A DNA stretch of 64,000 nt from Marinobacter koreensis (lineage in GTDB: Bacteria; Pseudomonadota; Gammaproteobacteria; Pseudomonadales; Oleiphilaceae): contig NZ_JAKZAJ010000006.1 of NCBI RefSeq assembly GCF_023156285.1, forward strand, positions 1 to 64,000, given 5' to 3'. Shown piece after piece: positions 19,957-30,029 of the stretch; the first letter of the stretch is position 1, and each line of letters starts with the position of its first letter. The notes under the pieces were generated by a model. The model searched no databases and was not told the origin of the DNA. It saw only the letters and a list, made by a program, of their open reading frames with translations. The translations under genes were made by a program, and so were the position numbers.

Positions 19957-21006
19957 CGCCTGCATTCCGGTAATGTTCGGATTTTTGACAACGCCCTTTT
20001 CGGTCACGATTGCGTCAATCAGACTGGCCGGCGTCACATCGAACACCGGATTGAAGACACTTACGCCGTCCGGTGCCAACGGAATACCCCGAATCTCTCT
20101 CACCTCGTTGCCATGGCGCTCCTCAATAGGAATGTCCTTACCGGAGGACAATGACATGTCGATCGTGCTTGACGGAGCCACAACCATAAAGCCCACCTTG
20201 TGATGCCTGGCGAGGACCGCCAGGTTATAGGTTCCGATCTTGTTCGCGACATCGCCATTGGCGGTAATCCGGTCAGCGCCGACGACAATCCAGCTGACCT
20301 CGCCTCGAGCCAGGATAGCAGCGGCCGCCCCATCGGCATTCAACGTGACAGGGATGCCATCCCGGGAAAGCTCCCAGGCCGTCAGGCGACTGCCCTGAAG
20401 CCAGGGACGGGTTTCATCCGCAAACACCTCCTTCAATTTCCCCTGCTCATGCAAACGCCGAATGACACCCAGGGCCGTGCCATAACCACCTGTTGCCAGT
20501 GCACCGGTATTGCAGTGGGTCAGGACCGAAATGGAACCCTCGGGATTGATCAGTTCCAGAGCGTGATCCGCCATGGCGAGATTGGCGGCAACATCCTCCT
20601 CGTGGATGCGTTCCGCTTCGACGGCGAGGCGCTTGGTTGCCTCCTCCAGAGAATGGCACTCATGGAACACACGTTCCATGCGCTGGAGCGCCCAGAACAG
20701 ATTGACAGCGGTTGGTCGCGATTCTGCAAGAACGCGTATGGCCTGGAGAATCTCGGCCTTCCAGTCACCTCCGCCAGCGTGGCGGGCTGCCAACGCAACA
20801 CCATAGGCGGCACTGATCCCGATCGCCGGTGCCCCTCGCACCACCATGTCACGAATGCACTGTGCCACGGCGGTAGCGCCCTCCGCCGTTATCCAGTGCT
20901 CTTCAGTTGGCAACAGTCTCTGATCCAGTAACTCGAGGCTATGGCCATGCCAGCGCAACGCAACTGTCCCAAGCTTCCGCTCACTCTGACCACTCTGATT
21001 TGCCAT
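19945..21006 (-). CDS. mtnA: S-methyl-5-thioribose-1-phosphate isomerase MtnA
   Basis: MtnA isomerises methylthioribose-1-phosphate to methylthioribulose-1-phosphate in the methionine salvage pathway. The 353-residue protein has [15 protein letters not shown], the catalytic Cys in [17 protein letters not shown] and the Asp of [20 protein letters not shown] perfect AAAGGAGG precedes the ATG at 21006. A TATACT sequence in a GGCCGG/CCGGCC palindrome (21033-21052) lies just upstream and may be its -10 box. It is divergent from the MTA deaminase gene, which supplies the same pathway. Confidence 0.96.
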   Translation of the reverse strand: MANQSGQSERKLGTVALRWHGHSLELLDQRLLPTEEHWITAEGATAVAQCIRDMVVRGAPAIGISAAYGVALAARHAGGGDWKAEILQAIRVLAESRPTAVNLFWALQRMERVFHECHSLEEATKRLAVEAERIHEEDVAANLAMADHALELINPEGSISVLTHCNTGALATGGYGTALGVIRRLHEQGKLKEVFADETRPWLQGSRLTAWELSRDGIPVTLNADGAAAAILARGEVSWIVVGADRITANGDVANKIGTYNLAVLARHHKVGFMVVAPSSTIDMSLSSGKDIPIEERHGNEVREIRGIPLAPDGVSVFNPVFDVTPASLIDAIVTEKGVVKNPNITGMQALFD

Positions 21007-21217
21007 TACATGCCTCCTTTGGATGCTTTCAGGGCCGGACAGTATACCGGCCCCGGAAAAAGATACGCCCGGAATTCCTTTCTTTAACTAACAGTGGATC
21101 CGTTGAGCCCTTATCACAAGGTCCAGGGTAGTCCTTGCTGCACGCGCTGGTTATACTCTCGGGCAACAATTCATCCGCACGCGCGGGCAATTCGCCGGCG
21201 CATTTCAAGGCGAACGA

Positions 21218-22561
21218 ATGACGGCAGATACCATCACCACCGCAGCCGATATCCGCATCAATGCCCGATGGGTGATTCCCATTGAACCGGCCGATACAGT
21301 TCTGGAAAACCACGCCATTATTATTCGCGGCTCCCGGATACTGGCGGTCATTCCCCAGGATCAGGCCAATCACGAATTCCACGCCCGTGAAGCGGTGGAT
21401 TTACCCGACCACGTCGTGATGCCCGGGCTGATCAACATGCACGGACACGCCGCCATGTCGCTGTTTCGCGGCCTCGCGGATGACCTGCCATTGATGACCT
21501 GGCTGAATGATCATATCTGGCCCGCCGAACAGAAGTTTATCAGCGAGCAGTTCATCGCCGATGGTACCCAACTGGCCATGGCCGAAATGCTGCGCACCGG
21601 CACGACAACCTTTTCGGACATGTATTTCTTCCCCGAAATCGTTGCCCAGGCGGCCCATGATGCCGGCATGAGAGCACAGGTATGTTTCCCGTTGCTCGAC
21701 TTCCCGACGGCCTGGGGATCCGGGCCGGAAGAGTACTTCCGTAAAGGTGCCGATCTGATCGAAACCTGGGAAACCGACGAGTTCATTATGCCGGCTATCG
21801 GTCCGCACGCGCCCTACACCGTCTCTGACGGCCCCCTGGCGACTGCACTGGCGCTATCCCGCGAGACCGGCGCACGCATCCAGATGCACCTGCACGAAAC
21901 CGCGTTCGAGGTAGACGAGGCGGTGAAGACCAGCGAAAAGCGCCCCACTCAGCGGATTGACGAAATCGGCCTGCTCGGGCCCGACACCCAGTGCGTCCAC
22001 ATGACCCAACTCGATGACACAGACATCGACCGGGTGGCGACCTCTGGTGCGCACGTTGTGCATTGCCCGGAGTCCAACCTGAAGCTGGCCAGCGGACTCT
22101 GCCCCGTGCAGCGACTCATCGATCGGGGCATCAATGTGGCCATCGGCACCGACGGGGCAGCCAGTAACAATGATCTCGACCTGTTCGGTGAGCTGCGCAG
22201 TGCCGCCATGATCGCCAAGGTCACCGCCCAGGATGCCGCTGCGCTGTCGGCACATCAGGCGCTTGCCATGGCGACGATCAATGGCGCCCGTGCTCTGGGC
22301 CGGGAGCACGATCTGGGTTCCCTGGTCCCGGGCAAGCTTGCCGATCTCATTGCCATTGATCTGAGTGATCCCTTTCTGCAACCGGTGTATGATCCGGCCT
22401 CGCATCTGGTCTACAGCAATCATGGCCGTGCGGTAAGCCATAGCTGGATTCACGGCGTACCTCAACTGCAGGATGGAAAGCTCACCCGCATCGACGTTGC
22501 GGACCTCACACTTCGGGTCAATGCGTGGCGGGAGCGAATCCGCCAGTCCGAAACCCGTTAA
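21218..22561 (+). CDS. mtaD: 5-methylthioadenosine / S-adenosylhomocysteine deaminase-type amidohydrolase
   Basis: This 447-residue TRZ/ATZ family amidohydrolase has the metal motif [19 protein letters not shown], further ligands in MHLHET and the Asp of [15 protein letters not shown]. In Pseudomonas the equivalent gene beside mtnA encodes a methylthioadenosine deaminase that produces methylthioinosine. The mtnA neighbour strongly supports the same role here. A TATACT box at 21152-21157 may be its -10, without a clear -35. It is followed after 32 nt by ubiG. Confidence 0.88.
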   Translation: MTADTITTAADIRINARWVIPIEPADTVLENHAIIIRGSRILAVIPQDQANHEFHAREAVDLPDHVVMPGLINMHGHAAMSLFRGLADDLPLMTWLNDHIWPAEQKFISEQFIADGTQLAMAEMLRTGTTTFSDMYFFPEIVAQAAHDAGMRAQVCFPLLDFPTAWGSGPEEYFRKGADLIETWETDEFIMPAIGPHAPYTVSDGPLATALALSRETGARIQMHLHETAFEVDEAVKTSEKRPTQRIDEIGLLGPDTQCVHMTQLDDTDIDRVATSGAHVVHCPESNLKLASGLCPVQRLIDRGINVAIGTDGAASNNDLDLFGELRSAAMIAKVTAQDAAALSAHQALAMATINGARALGREHDLGSLVPGKLADLIAIDLSDPFLQPVYDPASHLVYSNHGRAVSHSWIHGVPQLQDGKLTRIDVADLTLRVNAWRERIRQSETR

Positions 22562-22593
22562 CTGAATTTCGACAGTGCCAGACAGGGCCAACC

Positions 22594-23310
22594 ATGACCA
22601 ATCAGAACGTAGACCGGAACGAAATCGCCAAATTCGAAGCACTGGCGAATCGCTGGTGGGACCCCTCCAGCGAGTTCAAGCCGCTGCACGACATCAACCC
22701 GTTGCGGCTCAACTACATCGATGAGCGCGTGTCTCTGGCGGGCAAAAAGGTTCTGGATGTGGGTTGCGGCGGAGGTTTGCTCTCCGAGGGCATGGCCCAG
22801 CGCGGCGCACACGTGACCGGAATCGATATGGGCGAAGCGCCCTTGTCGGTTGCCAGACTGCACGGCCTGGAGAGCGGGATTTCCGTGGACTACCGGCAGA
22901 TCACCGTTGAAGAGCTTGCCCGGGATCCTGAACAGGCCGGACAGTACGACGTAGTAACCTGCCTCGAAATGCTCGAGCATGTGCCTGATCCGGCTTCTGT
23001 GCTCAAGTCCTGCGCTGCGATGCTGAAGCCCGGTGGGCACCTTTTCGTCTCGACCATCAACCGGAACCCGAAGTCGTTCCTGTTCGCTATTGTGGGTGCC
23101 GAGTACGTCCTGAACATGCTCCCCAAAGGCACCCACGAATGGAAAAAGTTTATCCGCCCTTCGGAAATGTCGGATTTTCTGCGGCAGGCCGGCCTGGACG
23201 TGCGGGAGCTTACCGGAATGACGTATAACCCGATCACCAAGAGCTACAAACTGGGACGGGATGTCGATGTAAACTACCTGATGCACGCCCGCGACACCCG
23301 TGATGCCTGA
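22594..23310 (+). CDS. ubiG: Ubiquinone biosynthesis O-methyltransferase UbiG
   Basis: UbiG catalyses both O-methylations of the ubiquinone ring using S-adenosylmethionine. The 238-residue protein begins [20 protein letters not shown] and has the SAM motif [16 protein letters not shown] and the conserved [18 protein letters not shown]. The start at 22594 agrees with family length; a 23-residue extension would overlap mtaD. Its last eight bases overlap the start of the phosphatase gene (ATGCCTGA), so the two are translationally coupled. Confidence 0.96.
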   Translation: MTNQNVDRNEIAKFEALANRWWDPSSEFKPLHDINPLRLNYIDERVSLAGKKVLDVGCGGGLLSEGMAQRGAHVTGIDMGEAPLSVARLHGLESGISVDYRQITVEELARDPEQAGQYDVVTCLEMLEHVPDPASVLKSCAAMLKPGGHLFVSTINRNPKSFLFAIVGAEYVLNMLPKGTHEWKKFIRPSEMSDFLRQAGLDVRELTGMTYNPITKSYKLGRDVDVNYLMHARDTRDA

Positions 23311-23992
23311 ACAGAGCCTTTCCGCCGTTCTTTTCGACCTGGACGGTACCCTGATTGACACCGCGCCGGACTTTATCCGGTGCCTCAACCAGTTGCGTGC
23401 ACAACACGGCCTTTCAGCCCTCCCGGCAGAACAGATACGACGTTCGGTCTCAAACGGGGCCCGCGCCATGATCCGGGTCGGTTTCGGGCTGGACCCCGAT
23501 CATCCGGACTACACCGAGAAACACACCGCCTTCCTGGATCTCTACGAAGCCGGCGTAGCCGTTGAAACACGGCTGTTTGAAGGTATGGACGTGTTATTGC
23601 GTAGTCTGGAAGCGAGGAACATCCCCTGGGGTATCGTCACCAACAAGCCGGTGCGATTCGCCGCGCCTCTGGTCAAAGCTCTGGGCCTGGCCGACCGGTG
23701 CGCGGTGGTCATCTGCCCGGATCACGTTGCGCAACGGAAACCCCATCCCGAGGCCCTTCTGCTCGCCTGTTCGCGGATCGGCCGTGATCCGGCCGGCACA
23801 ATTTATGTGGGTGATCACGAACGGGATATTCAGGCAGGCCGCAACGCGGGGATGAAAACGGTAGCGGTCCGTTATGGCTACATCGAGGAACCGGAGACGG
23901 TGGATCTATGGCAAGCCGACCAGATCGCCGATACGGTCAGCGATCTGGCAAAGCTGTTACAATGCGAACCTGACGAAACCTCGCCGGCCTGA
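23303..23992 (+). CDS. HAD phosphatase, MupP / Gph type
   Basis: The 229-residue protein is a HAD-family phosphatase: motif [13 protein letters not shown], motif [15 protein letters not shown], a motif III Lys in [11 protein letters not shown] and motif [17 protein letters not shown]. In Pseudomonas the gene between ubiG and yciK is mupP, an N-acetylmuramic acid 6-phosphate phosphatase of cell-wall recycling. The family was earlier called phosphoglycolate phosphatase, and that activity cannot be excluded. ATG at 23303 is used; a GTG one codon earlier is possible. It overlaps ubiG by eight bases. Confidence 0.88.
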   Translation: MPEQSLSAVLFDLDGTLIDTAPDFIRCLNQLRAQHGLSALPAEQIRRSVSNGARAMIRVGFGLDPDHPDYTEKHTAFLDLYEAGVAVETRLFEGMDVLLRSLEARNIPWGIVTNKPVRFAAPLVKALGLADRCAVVICPDHVAQRKPHPEALLLACSRIGRDPAGTIYVGDHERDIQAGRNAGMKTVAVRYGYIEEPETVDLWQADQIADTVSDLAKLLQCEPDETSPA

Positions 23993-24026
23993 CGGCCAGG
24001 CGCTTACGCGAAACGGAGACACGTGT

Positions 24027-24779
24027 ATGCACGATTACCAAGCGCCCGCCGATCTGCTCAAGGATCGCATTATCATGGTAACGGGTGCCGGCAGCGGAAT
24101 CGGACGTGCCGCCGCCAAGGCCTATGCCGCACACGGAGCCACCGTCATTCTGGTGGGTCGTACCGTATCGCGGCTGGAAGAAGTCTACGATGAGATTGAG
24201 GCCGCCGGTCATCCGAAGCCTGCCATCGTACCCATGAATTTCGAGGGCGCGGCCGTCAAGGACTACGAAGAGCTGGCCATGACCATCGAAGACAACTTCG
24301 GTCGACTCGACGGTTTGCTTCACAATGCGGCGATTCTCGGCAACCGGAGTCCGGTTGAACTGTACGATCCGGAAATGTGGAACAAGGTCATGCACGTTAA
24401 CGCCACCGCGCCTTTCCTGCTGAGCCGGGCCATGATTCCGCTTTTACGCCAATCAGGCGATGCCTCCGTCGTCTTTACCTCCTCTGGCGTCGGCCGCAAG
24501 GCGAAGGCCTACTGGGGCGCTTATGCGGTCTCAAAATTTGCCATTGAGGGCCTGAGCCAGCTGATGTCGGAAGAACTTGACGACGAGCGGCACAATATCC
24601 GGGTCAACAGCCTGAACCCGGGCGCAACGCGTACCCAGATGCGGTCCATGGCCTATCCGGCGGAGAATCCACAGCAGAACCCCGCACCAGAGGAACTGAT
24701 GCCCATTTACCTGTATCTGATGGGACGTGACAGCCGTGACGTGAACGGCCAACAACTGGACGCACAGCCGAAGAAATAA
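24027..24779 (+). CDS. yciK: YciK-family short-chain dehydrogenase/reductase
   Basis: This 250-residue SDR has the cofactor loop VTGAGSGIGRAAA, the NAG-equivalent HNAAILGN, and the catalytic Ser plus Tyr/Lys in WGAYAVSKFAIEGLSQLM. Gene order ubiG-mupP-yciK supports the YciK assignment, whose physiological substrate is not known. The ATG at 24027 follows ACGGAGAC. Its stop shares one base with the start of the next gene (TAATG). Confidence 0.9.
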   Translation: MHDYQAPADLLKDRIIMVTGAGSGIGRAAAKAYAAHGATVILVGRTVSRLEEVYDEIEAAGHPKPAIVPMNFEGAAVKDYEELAMTIEDNFGRLDGLLHNAAILGNRSPVELYDPEMWNKVMHVNATAPFLLSRAMIPLLRQSGDASVVFTSSGVGRKAKAYWGAYAVSKFAIEGLSQLMSEELDDERHNIRVNSLNPGATRTQMRSMAYPAENPQQNPAPEELMPIYLYLMGRDSRDVNGQQLDAQPKK

Positions 24780-25012
24780 TGGAACTGTATTTCTACACCA
24801 CATCCCAGTGCCATTTGTGTGAACTGGCGGAGGCCCTGCTGGTCAATACCCCGATGCCGGAACCTGTGCCGGTGGACGTTGTGGACATCGCCCAGTCGGA
24901 GGACCTGGTAAAACGTTATGGCACACGCATCCCGGTCCTGCGCCGCAACGATACCGGGGCTGAACTGGACTGGCCGTTTACCCGGGACCAGTTACTGACG
25001 TTTTTGCAATGA
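24779..25012 (+). CDS. Glutaredoxin-like (DUF836) small thiol protein
   Basis: The 77-residue thioredoxin-fold protein has a redox-type motif CHLC at residues 11-14 after the strand MELYFYTTSQ, and the cis-proline segment TRIPVLRR. DUF836 proteins resemble glutaredoxins, but their partners are unknown. It overlaps the yciK stop by one base and is followed after 12 nt by yaaA, so it is part of the same run. Confidence 0.87.
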   Translation: MELYFYTTSQCHLCELAEALLVNTPMPEPVPVDVVDIAQSEDLVKRYGTRIPVLRRNDTGAELDWPFTRDQLLTFLQ

Positions 25013-25024
25013 GGACTTTCTGAC

Positions 25025-25795
25025 ATGTTAATGGTGATCTCCCCGGCCAAGACGCTGGACTACGAGAGTCCGCTGGCGACAAACACATACACCCAGCCAG
25101 ATTTTCTGGACGACGCCTGCGAACTGGTTGACCAACTGAAGACGCTGGAGCCGCATCAGATCAGTAACCTGATGAGCATCAGCGACAAGCTGGGACAGCT
25201 CAACGCCGATCGCTTCCGTACCTGGCACACGCCGTTCACCCCGGAAAACGCCCGTCAGGCCATCCTGGCGTTCAAGGGCGATGTGTACACCGGCCTGGCC
25301 GCCGAAAGCTTCAGTGAAGACGACTTCCAGTTTGCTCAGGAACACCTCCGCATGCTGTCAGGCCTATACGGAGTATTGAAGCCGCTCGATCTGATGCAGC
25401 CCTACCGTCTCGAAATGGGAACCCGCTTTGAAAATCATCGCGGCAAGGACCTTTATGCCTTCTGGGGCAGCCGGATCACTGAAGAAATCAACCGCCTCCT
25501 GACCAATGACGATGGCGTGCTGGTGAACCTGGCCTCCAACGAGTATTTCAAGAGCATCCGCAAGAAGGAGCTTGAAGGCCGGCTGATCACGCCGCAGTTC
25601 AAGGACTGGAAGAATGGTCAATACAAGATGATCAGCTTCTACGCCAAGAAGGCCAGGGGCCTGATGTGCCGGTATGCCATACAGAACCGCATAACCCAGG
25701 CGGACGATCTCAAGGGCTTTGACCTGGATGGATACTATTTCAGCGAAGACCAGTCCAAGGGGGACAACTGGGTCTTCCTGCGTGACGAACAGTAA
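25025..25795 (+). CDS. yaaA: Peroxide stress protein YaaA
   Basis: YaaA lowers free intracellular iron during peroxide stress in E. coli and binds DNA. The 256-residue protein starts [15 protein letters not shown] and has [20 protein letters not shown] and the C-terminal [17 protein letters not shown], all typical of YaaA. The ATG has GAGGACT upstream. It follows the glutaredoxin-like gene closely. Confidence 0.95.
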   Translation: MLMVISPAKTLDYESPLATNTYTQPDFLDDACELVDQLKTLEPHQISNLMSISDKLGQLNADRFRTWHTPFTPENARQAILAFKGDVYTGLAAESFSEDDFQFAQEHLRMLSGLYGVLKPLDLMQPYRLEMGTRFENHRGKDLYAFWGSRITEEINRLLTNDDGVLVNLASNEYFKSIRKKELEGRLITPQFKDWKNGQYKMISFYAKKARGLMCRYAIQNRITQADDLKGFDLDGYYFSEDQSKGDNWVFLRDEQ

Positions 25796-25819
25796 AGGCG
25801 CTTTTCTACGGAGTTATCG

Positions 25820-26020
25820 ATGAACGAAGCTGTATTTTCCCAGATTGCCATGCTTGTCCTGCTCACCGCCCTGATCGGCTGGATGGGCTTTATCGTGTGG
25901 GATCTTGCCAAGAAATCCCAGGCGGGCCGGTTCGGCACCATCGCCCTGTTCATTGTCCTCGGGGCCGGCGTAGTCGGTTTTCTGGTGAAGACCGTTCTGG
26001 TTGAGGTCCTCCAGATATAG
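25820..26020 (+). CDS. DUF2788 small membrane protein
   Basis: The 66-residue protein has two predicted transmembrane helices (about 5-27 and 40-62) joined by a basic loop KKSQAGR, which matches DUF2788. Function is unknown. An ACGGAG site precedes the ATG. It lies 24 nt after yaaA and is followed by a hairpin. Confidence 0.85.
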   Translation: MNEAVFSQIAMLVLLTALIGWMGFIVWDLAKKSQAGRFGTIALFIVLGAGVVGFLVKTVLVEVLQI

Positions 26021-26037
26021 CGTCTGTCCCGTCACTT

Positions 26038-26061
26038 TACGGCCACCGCCCGGTGGCCGTA
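26038..26061 (+). terminator. Perfect hairpin between DUF2788 gene and rdgC
   Basis: A 10-bp perfect stem (TACGGCCACC at 26038-26047 against 26052-26061) with a GCCC loop is followed by a pyrimidine-rich stretch ending TTTT rather than a clean T run. It probably ends the upstream transcript partly. Confidence 0.45.
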
Positions 26062-26117
26062 TCATCCCCTCCCCTTTTCGTATTCCCGACTCGATTCAAC
26101 AGCAAGGATTCCGCCCG

Positions 26118-27044
26118 ATGTGGTTTCGTAACGCCCGTGTATTCCGTTTCACCAAGCCGTTCGATATTTCTGCCGAAGACCTGGAAGAAAAACTGCAAGC
26201 CGAGGCCTTCAAGCCCTGTGGCCCCCAGGAAACCACTCGTCAGGGCTGGGTTCCGCCGCTTGGCAAGCACGGAGAGCAACTGGTGCACAGCGCAAATGGC
26301 TATCACCTGATTGCTCTTCGCAAGGAAGAGAAGATCCTCCCGGGACCAGTCGTCAAGGAAGCGGTGGAAGAACGCGCAGAGGCCATTGAGATCGAGCAGG
26401 GCCGTAAGGTCCGCCGGAAGGAAAAGGACGAAATCAAGGAACAGGTCATGCTGGAGATGCTGCCCCAGGCCTTCTCCCGGAACCGTCGCTGCTACGCGTA
26501 CCTCGCACCGCAGGACGGCGTGCTGGTCGTCGATGCCGGGTCCGCCAAACAGGCCGAGGACCTGGCCTCCACCCTGCGCAAAAGCGTCGGCTCGCTGCCG
26601 GTGCGTCCCCCGGCTGTCGAGCAATCCCCGGCCTTTACATTCACTGGCTGGCTCAACGAAACCATCGATCTGCCAGAGCGCATCACCCTGGGCAGCGAGT
26701 GCGAACTCAAGGACCCCTCCGAGGATGGCGGTGTCGTTCGCTGTAAAGGGCTCGACCTGAAGGCCGACGAAATCCGCAACCACCTCGAAGCCGGAATGCA
26801 GGTCACCAAGCTCTCGCTTACCTGGGACGACAATGTTTCCCTGGTACTGGACGAAGAACTGGGCATCCGCCGCCTGAAATTCGGCGAAACCCTGCAGGAG
26901 CAGCTGGATGACGTCGATGCGGATGACGCGGCCGCCCGCTTCGACGCCGCATTCAGCCTGATGACACTGGAGCTGTCCCGCATGATACCGGGACTGCTTG
27001 AGGCACTTGGCGGAGAAGACCGTTCCGCCATTGTCGAGGAATAG
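26118..27044 (+). CDS. rdgC: Recombination-associated protein RdgC
   Basis: RdgC is a ring-forming DNA-binding protein that moderates RecA and protects replication forks. The 308-residue protein begins MWFRNARVFRFTKPFD, as RdgC does, and carries GWVPPLGKHGEQLVHSANGY and the C-terminal LTWDDNVSLVLDEELGIRRL. The ATG at 26118 has AGCAAGGA upstream; a longer reading by 39 residues is not conserved. It converges on the acetyltransferase gene with an 18-nt gap. Confidence 0.95.
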   Translation: MWFRNARVFRFTKPFDISAEDLEEKLQAEAFKPCGPQETTRQGWVPPLGKHGEQLVHSANGYHLIALRKEEKILPGPVVKEAVEERAEAIEIEQGRKVRRKEKDEIKEQVMLEMLPQAFSRNRRCYAYLAPQDGVLVVDAGSAKQAEDLASTLRKSVGSLPVRPPAVEQSPAFTFTGWLNETIDLPERITLGSECELKDPSEDGGVVRCKGLDLKADEIRNHLEAGMQVTKLSLTWDDNVSLVLDEELGIRRLKFGETLQEQLDDVDADDAAARFDAAFSLMTLELSRMIPGLLEALGGEDRSAIVEE

Positions 27045-27062
27045 CCCGCCGGCCGAGACCCG

Positions 27063-29819
27063 CTATAGGTGGGCGCCGCTGGCCTGCCCGAGCCTCTCCT
27101 TCTGCCAGTCTTTCTCCGGTTCGTTCAGGACGAGCCGGAGATCCATGACTTCTTCCTCGGTGTTGTACTTGATCTCGAAGCCCAGATGTTCGGCCAGCTG
27201 CAGCATGGGCCGGTTATCCGGAAGTACATTGCCGATCATTTCCATGGTTCCCCGGGCACGGCAGTAGTCGATCATCTTCTGCATCAGCGCAACGCCCAGC
27301 CCCTCGCCTTTCATTTTATCGTCGACCATCACGGCGAACTCACAGCGAAGGTTATCGGCATCGGTCCAGGTTCGTACGGTCCCCAGGGTCTCTTCCCCCT
27401 CACCGTCTTCCCTCGGTGCATTAGCGATGAAAACCATTTCTCGGTCATAGTCGATCTGCACCATCTGGGCTACGTCTTCCCGCGAGAAATGCTTGCGATA
27501 CTGGAAAAAGCGATAACGGATCGATTCCGGAGACTGGTGTTCGTGGAATGCTCGGTGGGCCGGTTCATCCTCGGCCAGAACCGGCCGGATGACCACCCGG
27601 CGCCCGGACCTGGGCAATACAATCCACTCCTCGAGCTCTTTCGGGTACGGCTGGATGATCGGCCGGTTCGGCTTTTCGTCCAGGTTGATCGCCACGTTCA
27701 CCGCCACGGCACCGTTCTCGTTGAACAGTAAGGGAGAGATCTCCAGCCCCTTGATCTCGGGAATATCAATCACGATCTGCGACAGGGTCACCAGGGTTTC
27801 CGATACCGCCCGGATGTCTTCCTCAGGCTTGAGGCTGTGTTCCATCAGCAGCTTGTACATATAGGTGCGACGCAACAACTCCCGCGCCAGAACCATGTTC
27901 AACGGGGGCAAAGCAATCTGGCGATCGGTCATCACGTTGATCTGGGCACCGGATGCACCGCAGACCACAAGCGGGCCAAAATCCCGGTCCCGGGTAATAC
28001 CCACGCTGAATTCCACGCCACCCACGTGTTGATAGGAGCGCTGTACCGCAAAGCCGACGAATCCGCTCTCGGGGAAATGTTCCTTGTACTCCTCCATGAG
28101 ATAACGGCAGGCATCCATGATGGCTGCCTCGCTGTTAAGCTTTTTCATGGTGCCCTTGTAACGACGCTGCGTAGGGCTGAGGTCCAGAAACGGGTGACAG
28201 ACCTGCTCATGGATGATGGTGATATCCACGGGGCGGCGCTCTACGGCAAACGCTTCCAGCACCTCCTCCATGTCTTCGCAGTAGATGGTATCGATGGTGT
28301 TGATGCCATAGTCACTGACAACACGCCGTGCTTCCCGATTGGACAGGTGCATTCGACCGCTGCGTAAGGCATTCACCACCAACCGCCGGATCTGGCTCCG
28401 GTCGGCAAAATGTTCGGTAAAGGACTCCGGCGTTTCCGTCAGCAGCCTCTGGACCCGCTGGTGCCGGACGTGCTGCATAAAGGCCATCACCGCCTTTTCC
28501 GGATTGAAAAACGACGGGATCCCGGCCCGGTAGAACTCCTCGCGGGAATCCATCACGGTGCTCTGCCCCAGCCAGCAGGTGAACACATTGAGACGGGTTC
28601 CCTTGGAGGCCTGAACCACGGCATCCGCAATTTGCAGACTGTCCTCCGTGAGACTCGGCGCGTACATGACCAGTACGTTGGCCACCTCCGGGTCTTTTGC
28701 CAGAACCTTTATGGCCTTGGCGTAAAGTTCCGGGGAGGCATCGTAGTTCAGGTCGATGGGGTTCTTCCGGGTCCAGTACGGCGGCAGTAATTCCGCCAAT
28801 GCTTCAATGGAATGGTCGGACAGCTGGGCCAGCTCACCGCCAAGATCCGCCAACCGATCCACTGCCAGAACGCCGGGACCAACCCCGTTAGCCATGATGG
28901 CCAGGGTTTCCCGGCGAAGCGGCCGCATTCGGGTCAGAGTTTCCAGCGCATCGAACATCTGGCCCAGGCCGTCCACCCGTAGCACACCCGCCCTCTGCAG
29001 CATGGCATCGTAGATCGGATCGCTGCGCTTGAGACCGGCCGGCAGTTCGTGATGGAACCACTCGGATTCCGGAACCCGACCGGATTTGACCGCGATGACA
29101 GGTTTGGTCCGCGAGGCCACCCGGACCGCCGACATGAATCGTCGCGCATTGGGGATATTTTCGATGTGCAGCAGGATGGCCCGGGTCTGGGTGTCCTGCG
29201 CCAGATAATCGATCAGATCATCATGATCGATGTCCATTCCATCACCCAGCGTCAGAAAGTAGGAAAAGCCGACACCCCGGGCGAACGCCCAATCCAGCAC
29301 GGAACTGGCAATGGTGCCACTCTGGCCAACGAAGGCCACGCGTCCCGGAATGGCCCCCATGTGCGCATAGGTGGCGTTGAGATTCCTTGCGGGCACCATC
29401 AGGCCGATAGTGTTCGGACCGAGGACCCGGATACTGGTCTCCCGCGCAGCCTCACGCACGGAATACATCAACGGCTGACCGGTTTTACTGTGAGTCCGGG
29501 ACATACCGCCGGTCATCACAATGGCCGTTCTCACCCCCGCCTCGCCCAGCTTACGGACCATCTTGGGCACAGTGTCCGGCGGGGTACAGATAATTGCGAG
29601 GTCGGGTGTGAAGTCCATCTTGCCCACTTTCGCAACGCAACGCACACCATGGACGTTATCGTAACCGCTCTGGTTCACCACCAGCAGCCGGTCAGTGGGA
29701 TAGCCGCCCCCCATCAGATTCCGCAGGACCATGCCCCCCAGATTATCGGCACGCTCGGAAGCACCGATCACGACAATCGAGTCAGGATTGAACAGGCTTT
29801 CCAGGTAACGGGTGCTCAA
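27063..29819 (-). CDS. Pat-type protein acetyltransferase: NDP-forming acyl-CoA synthetase-like domains fused to GNAT
   Basis: The 918-residue protein starts with a CoA-binding domain (IVVIGASERADNLGG, residues 15-29), continues with succinyl-CoA-ligase-like domains (FVGQSGTIASSVLDWA; GPNTIGLMVP) and an ATP-grasp region, and ends with a GNAT domain (about 745-890, VVIRPVLAEDEPAHRAFHEH; MKGEGLGVALMQKMIDYCRA). This layout matches Pat/YfiQ lysine acetyltransferases, which acetylate enzymes such as acetyl-CoA synthetase. In this class the synthetase part is often inactive and acts as an acetyl-CoA sensor; whether it is inactive here I cannot tell. It is divergent from a deacetylase-family gene. 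Confidence 0.9.
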   Translation of the reverse strand: MSTRYLESLFNPDSIVVIGASERADNLGGMVLRNLMGGGYPTDRLLVVNQSGYDNVHGVRCVAKVGKMDFTPDLAIICTPPDTVPKMVRKLGEAGVRTAIVMTGGMSRTHSKTGQPLMYSVREAARETSIRVLGPNTIGLMVPARNLNATYAHMGAIPGRVAFVGQSGTIASSVLDWAFARGVGFSYFLTLGDGMDIDHDDLIDYLAQDTQTRAILLHIENIPNARRFMSAVRVASRTKPVIAVKSGRVPESEWFHHELPAGLKRSDPIYDAMLQRAGVLRVDGLGQMFDALETLTRMRPLRRETLAIMANGVGPGVLAVDRLADLGGELAQLSDHSIEALAELLPPYWTRKNPIDLNYDASPELYAKAIKVLAKDPEVANVLVMYAPSLTEDSLQIADAVVQASKGTRLNVFTCWLGQSTVMDSREEFYRAGIPSFFNPEKAVMAFMQHVRHQRVQRLLTETPESFTEHFADRSQIRRLVVNALRSGRMHLSNREARRVVSDYGINTIDTIYCEDMEEVLEAFAVERRPVDITIIHEQVCHPFLDLSPTQRRYKGTMKKLNSEAAIMDACRYLMEEYKEHFPESGFVGFAVQRSYQHVGGVEFSVGITRDRDFGPLVVCGASGAQINVMTDRQIALPPLNMVLARELLRRTYMYKLLMEHSLKPEEDIRAVSETLVTLSQIVIDIPEIKGLEISPLLFNENGAVAVNVAINLDEKPNRPIIQPYPKELEEWIVLPRSGRRVVIRPVLAEDEPAHRAFHEHQSPESIRYRFFQYRKHFSREDVAQMVQIDYDREMVFIANAPREDGEGEETLGTVRTWTDADNLRCEFAVMVDDKMKGEGLGVALMQKMIDYCRARGTMEMIGNVLPDNRPMLQLAEHLGFEIKYNTEEEVMDLRLVLNEPEKDWQKERLGQASGAHL

Positions 29820-30029
29820 AATGGTCTCCTCGGAACGTCCCAGGTCGGGATGAAGCGCATGATAACGTCAATAGAACAGGTTACTTATCGATGTATACCC
29901 TATCTTAGGCATTCCTGTATTGATGTAAAACGGCTATCCCTTCTATAAGACCAAAGAAACACGGCGCACTGCGGTCTTCCCTGATACCATTGATGAAAAG
30001 ACAGACAAAATCAGGACCTGCAGAGACGT

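Noticed and set aside
21053..21217. Possible riboswitch in the mtnA/mtaD spacer
   Set aside because: I found no SAM or related riboswitch core, only a palindrome with TATACT that may be a -10 box.
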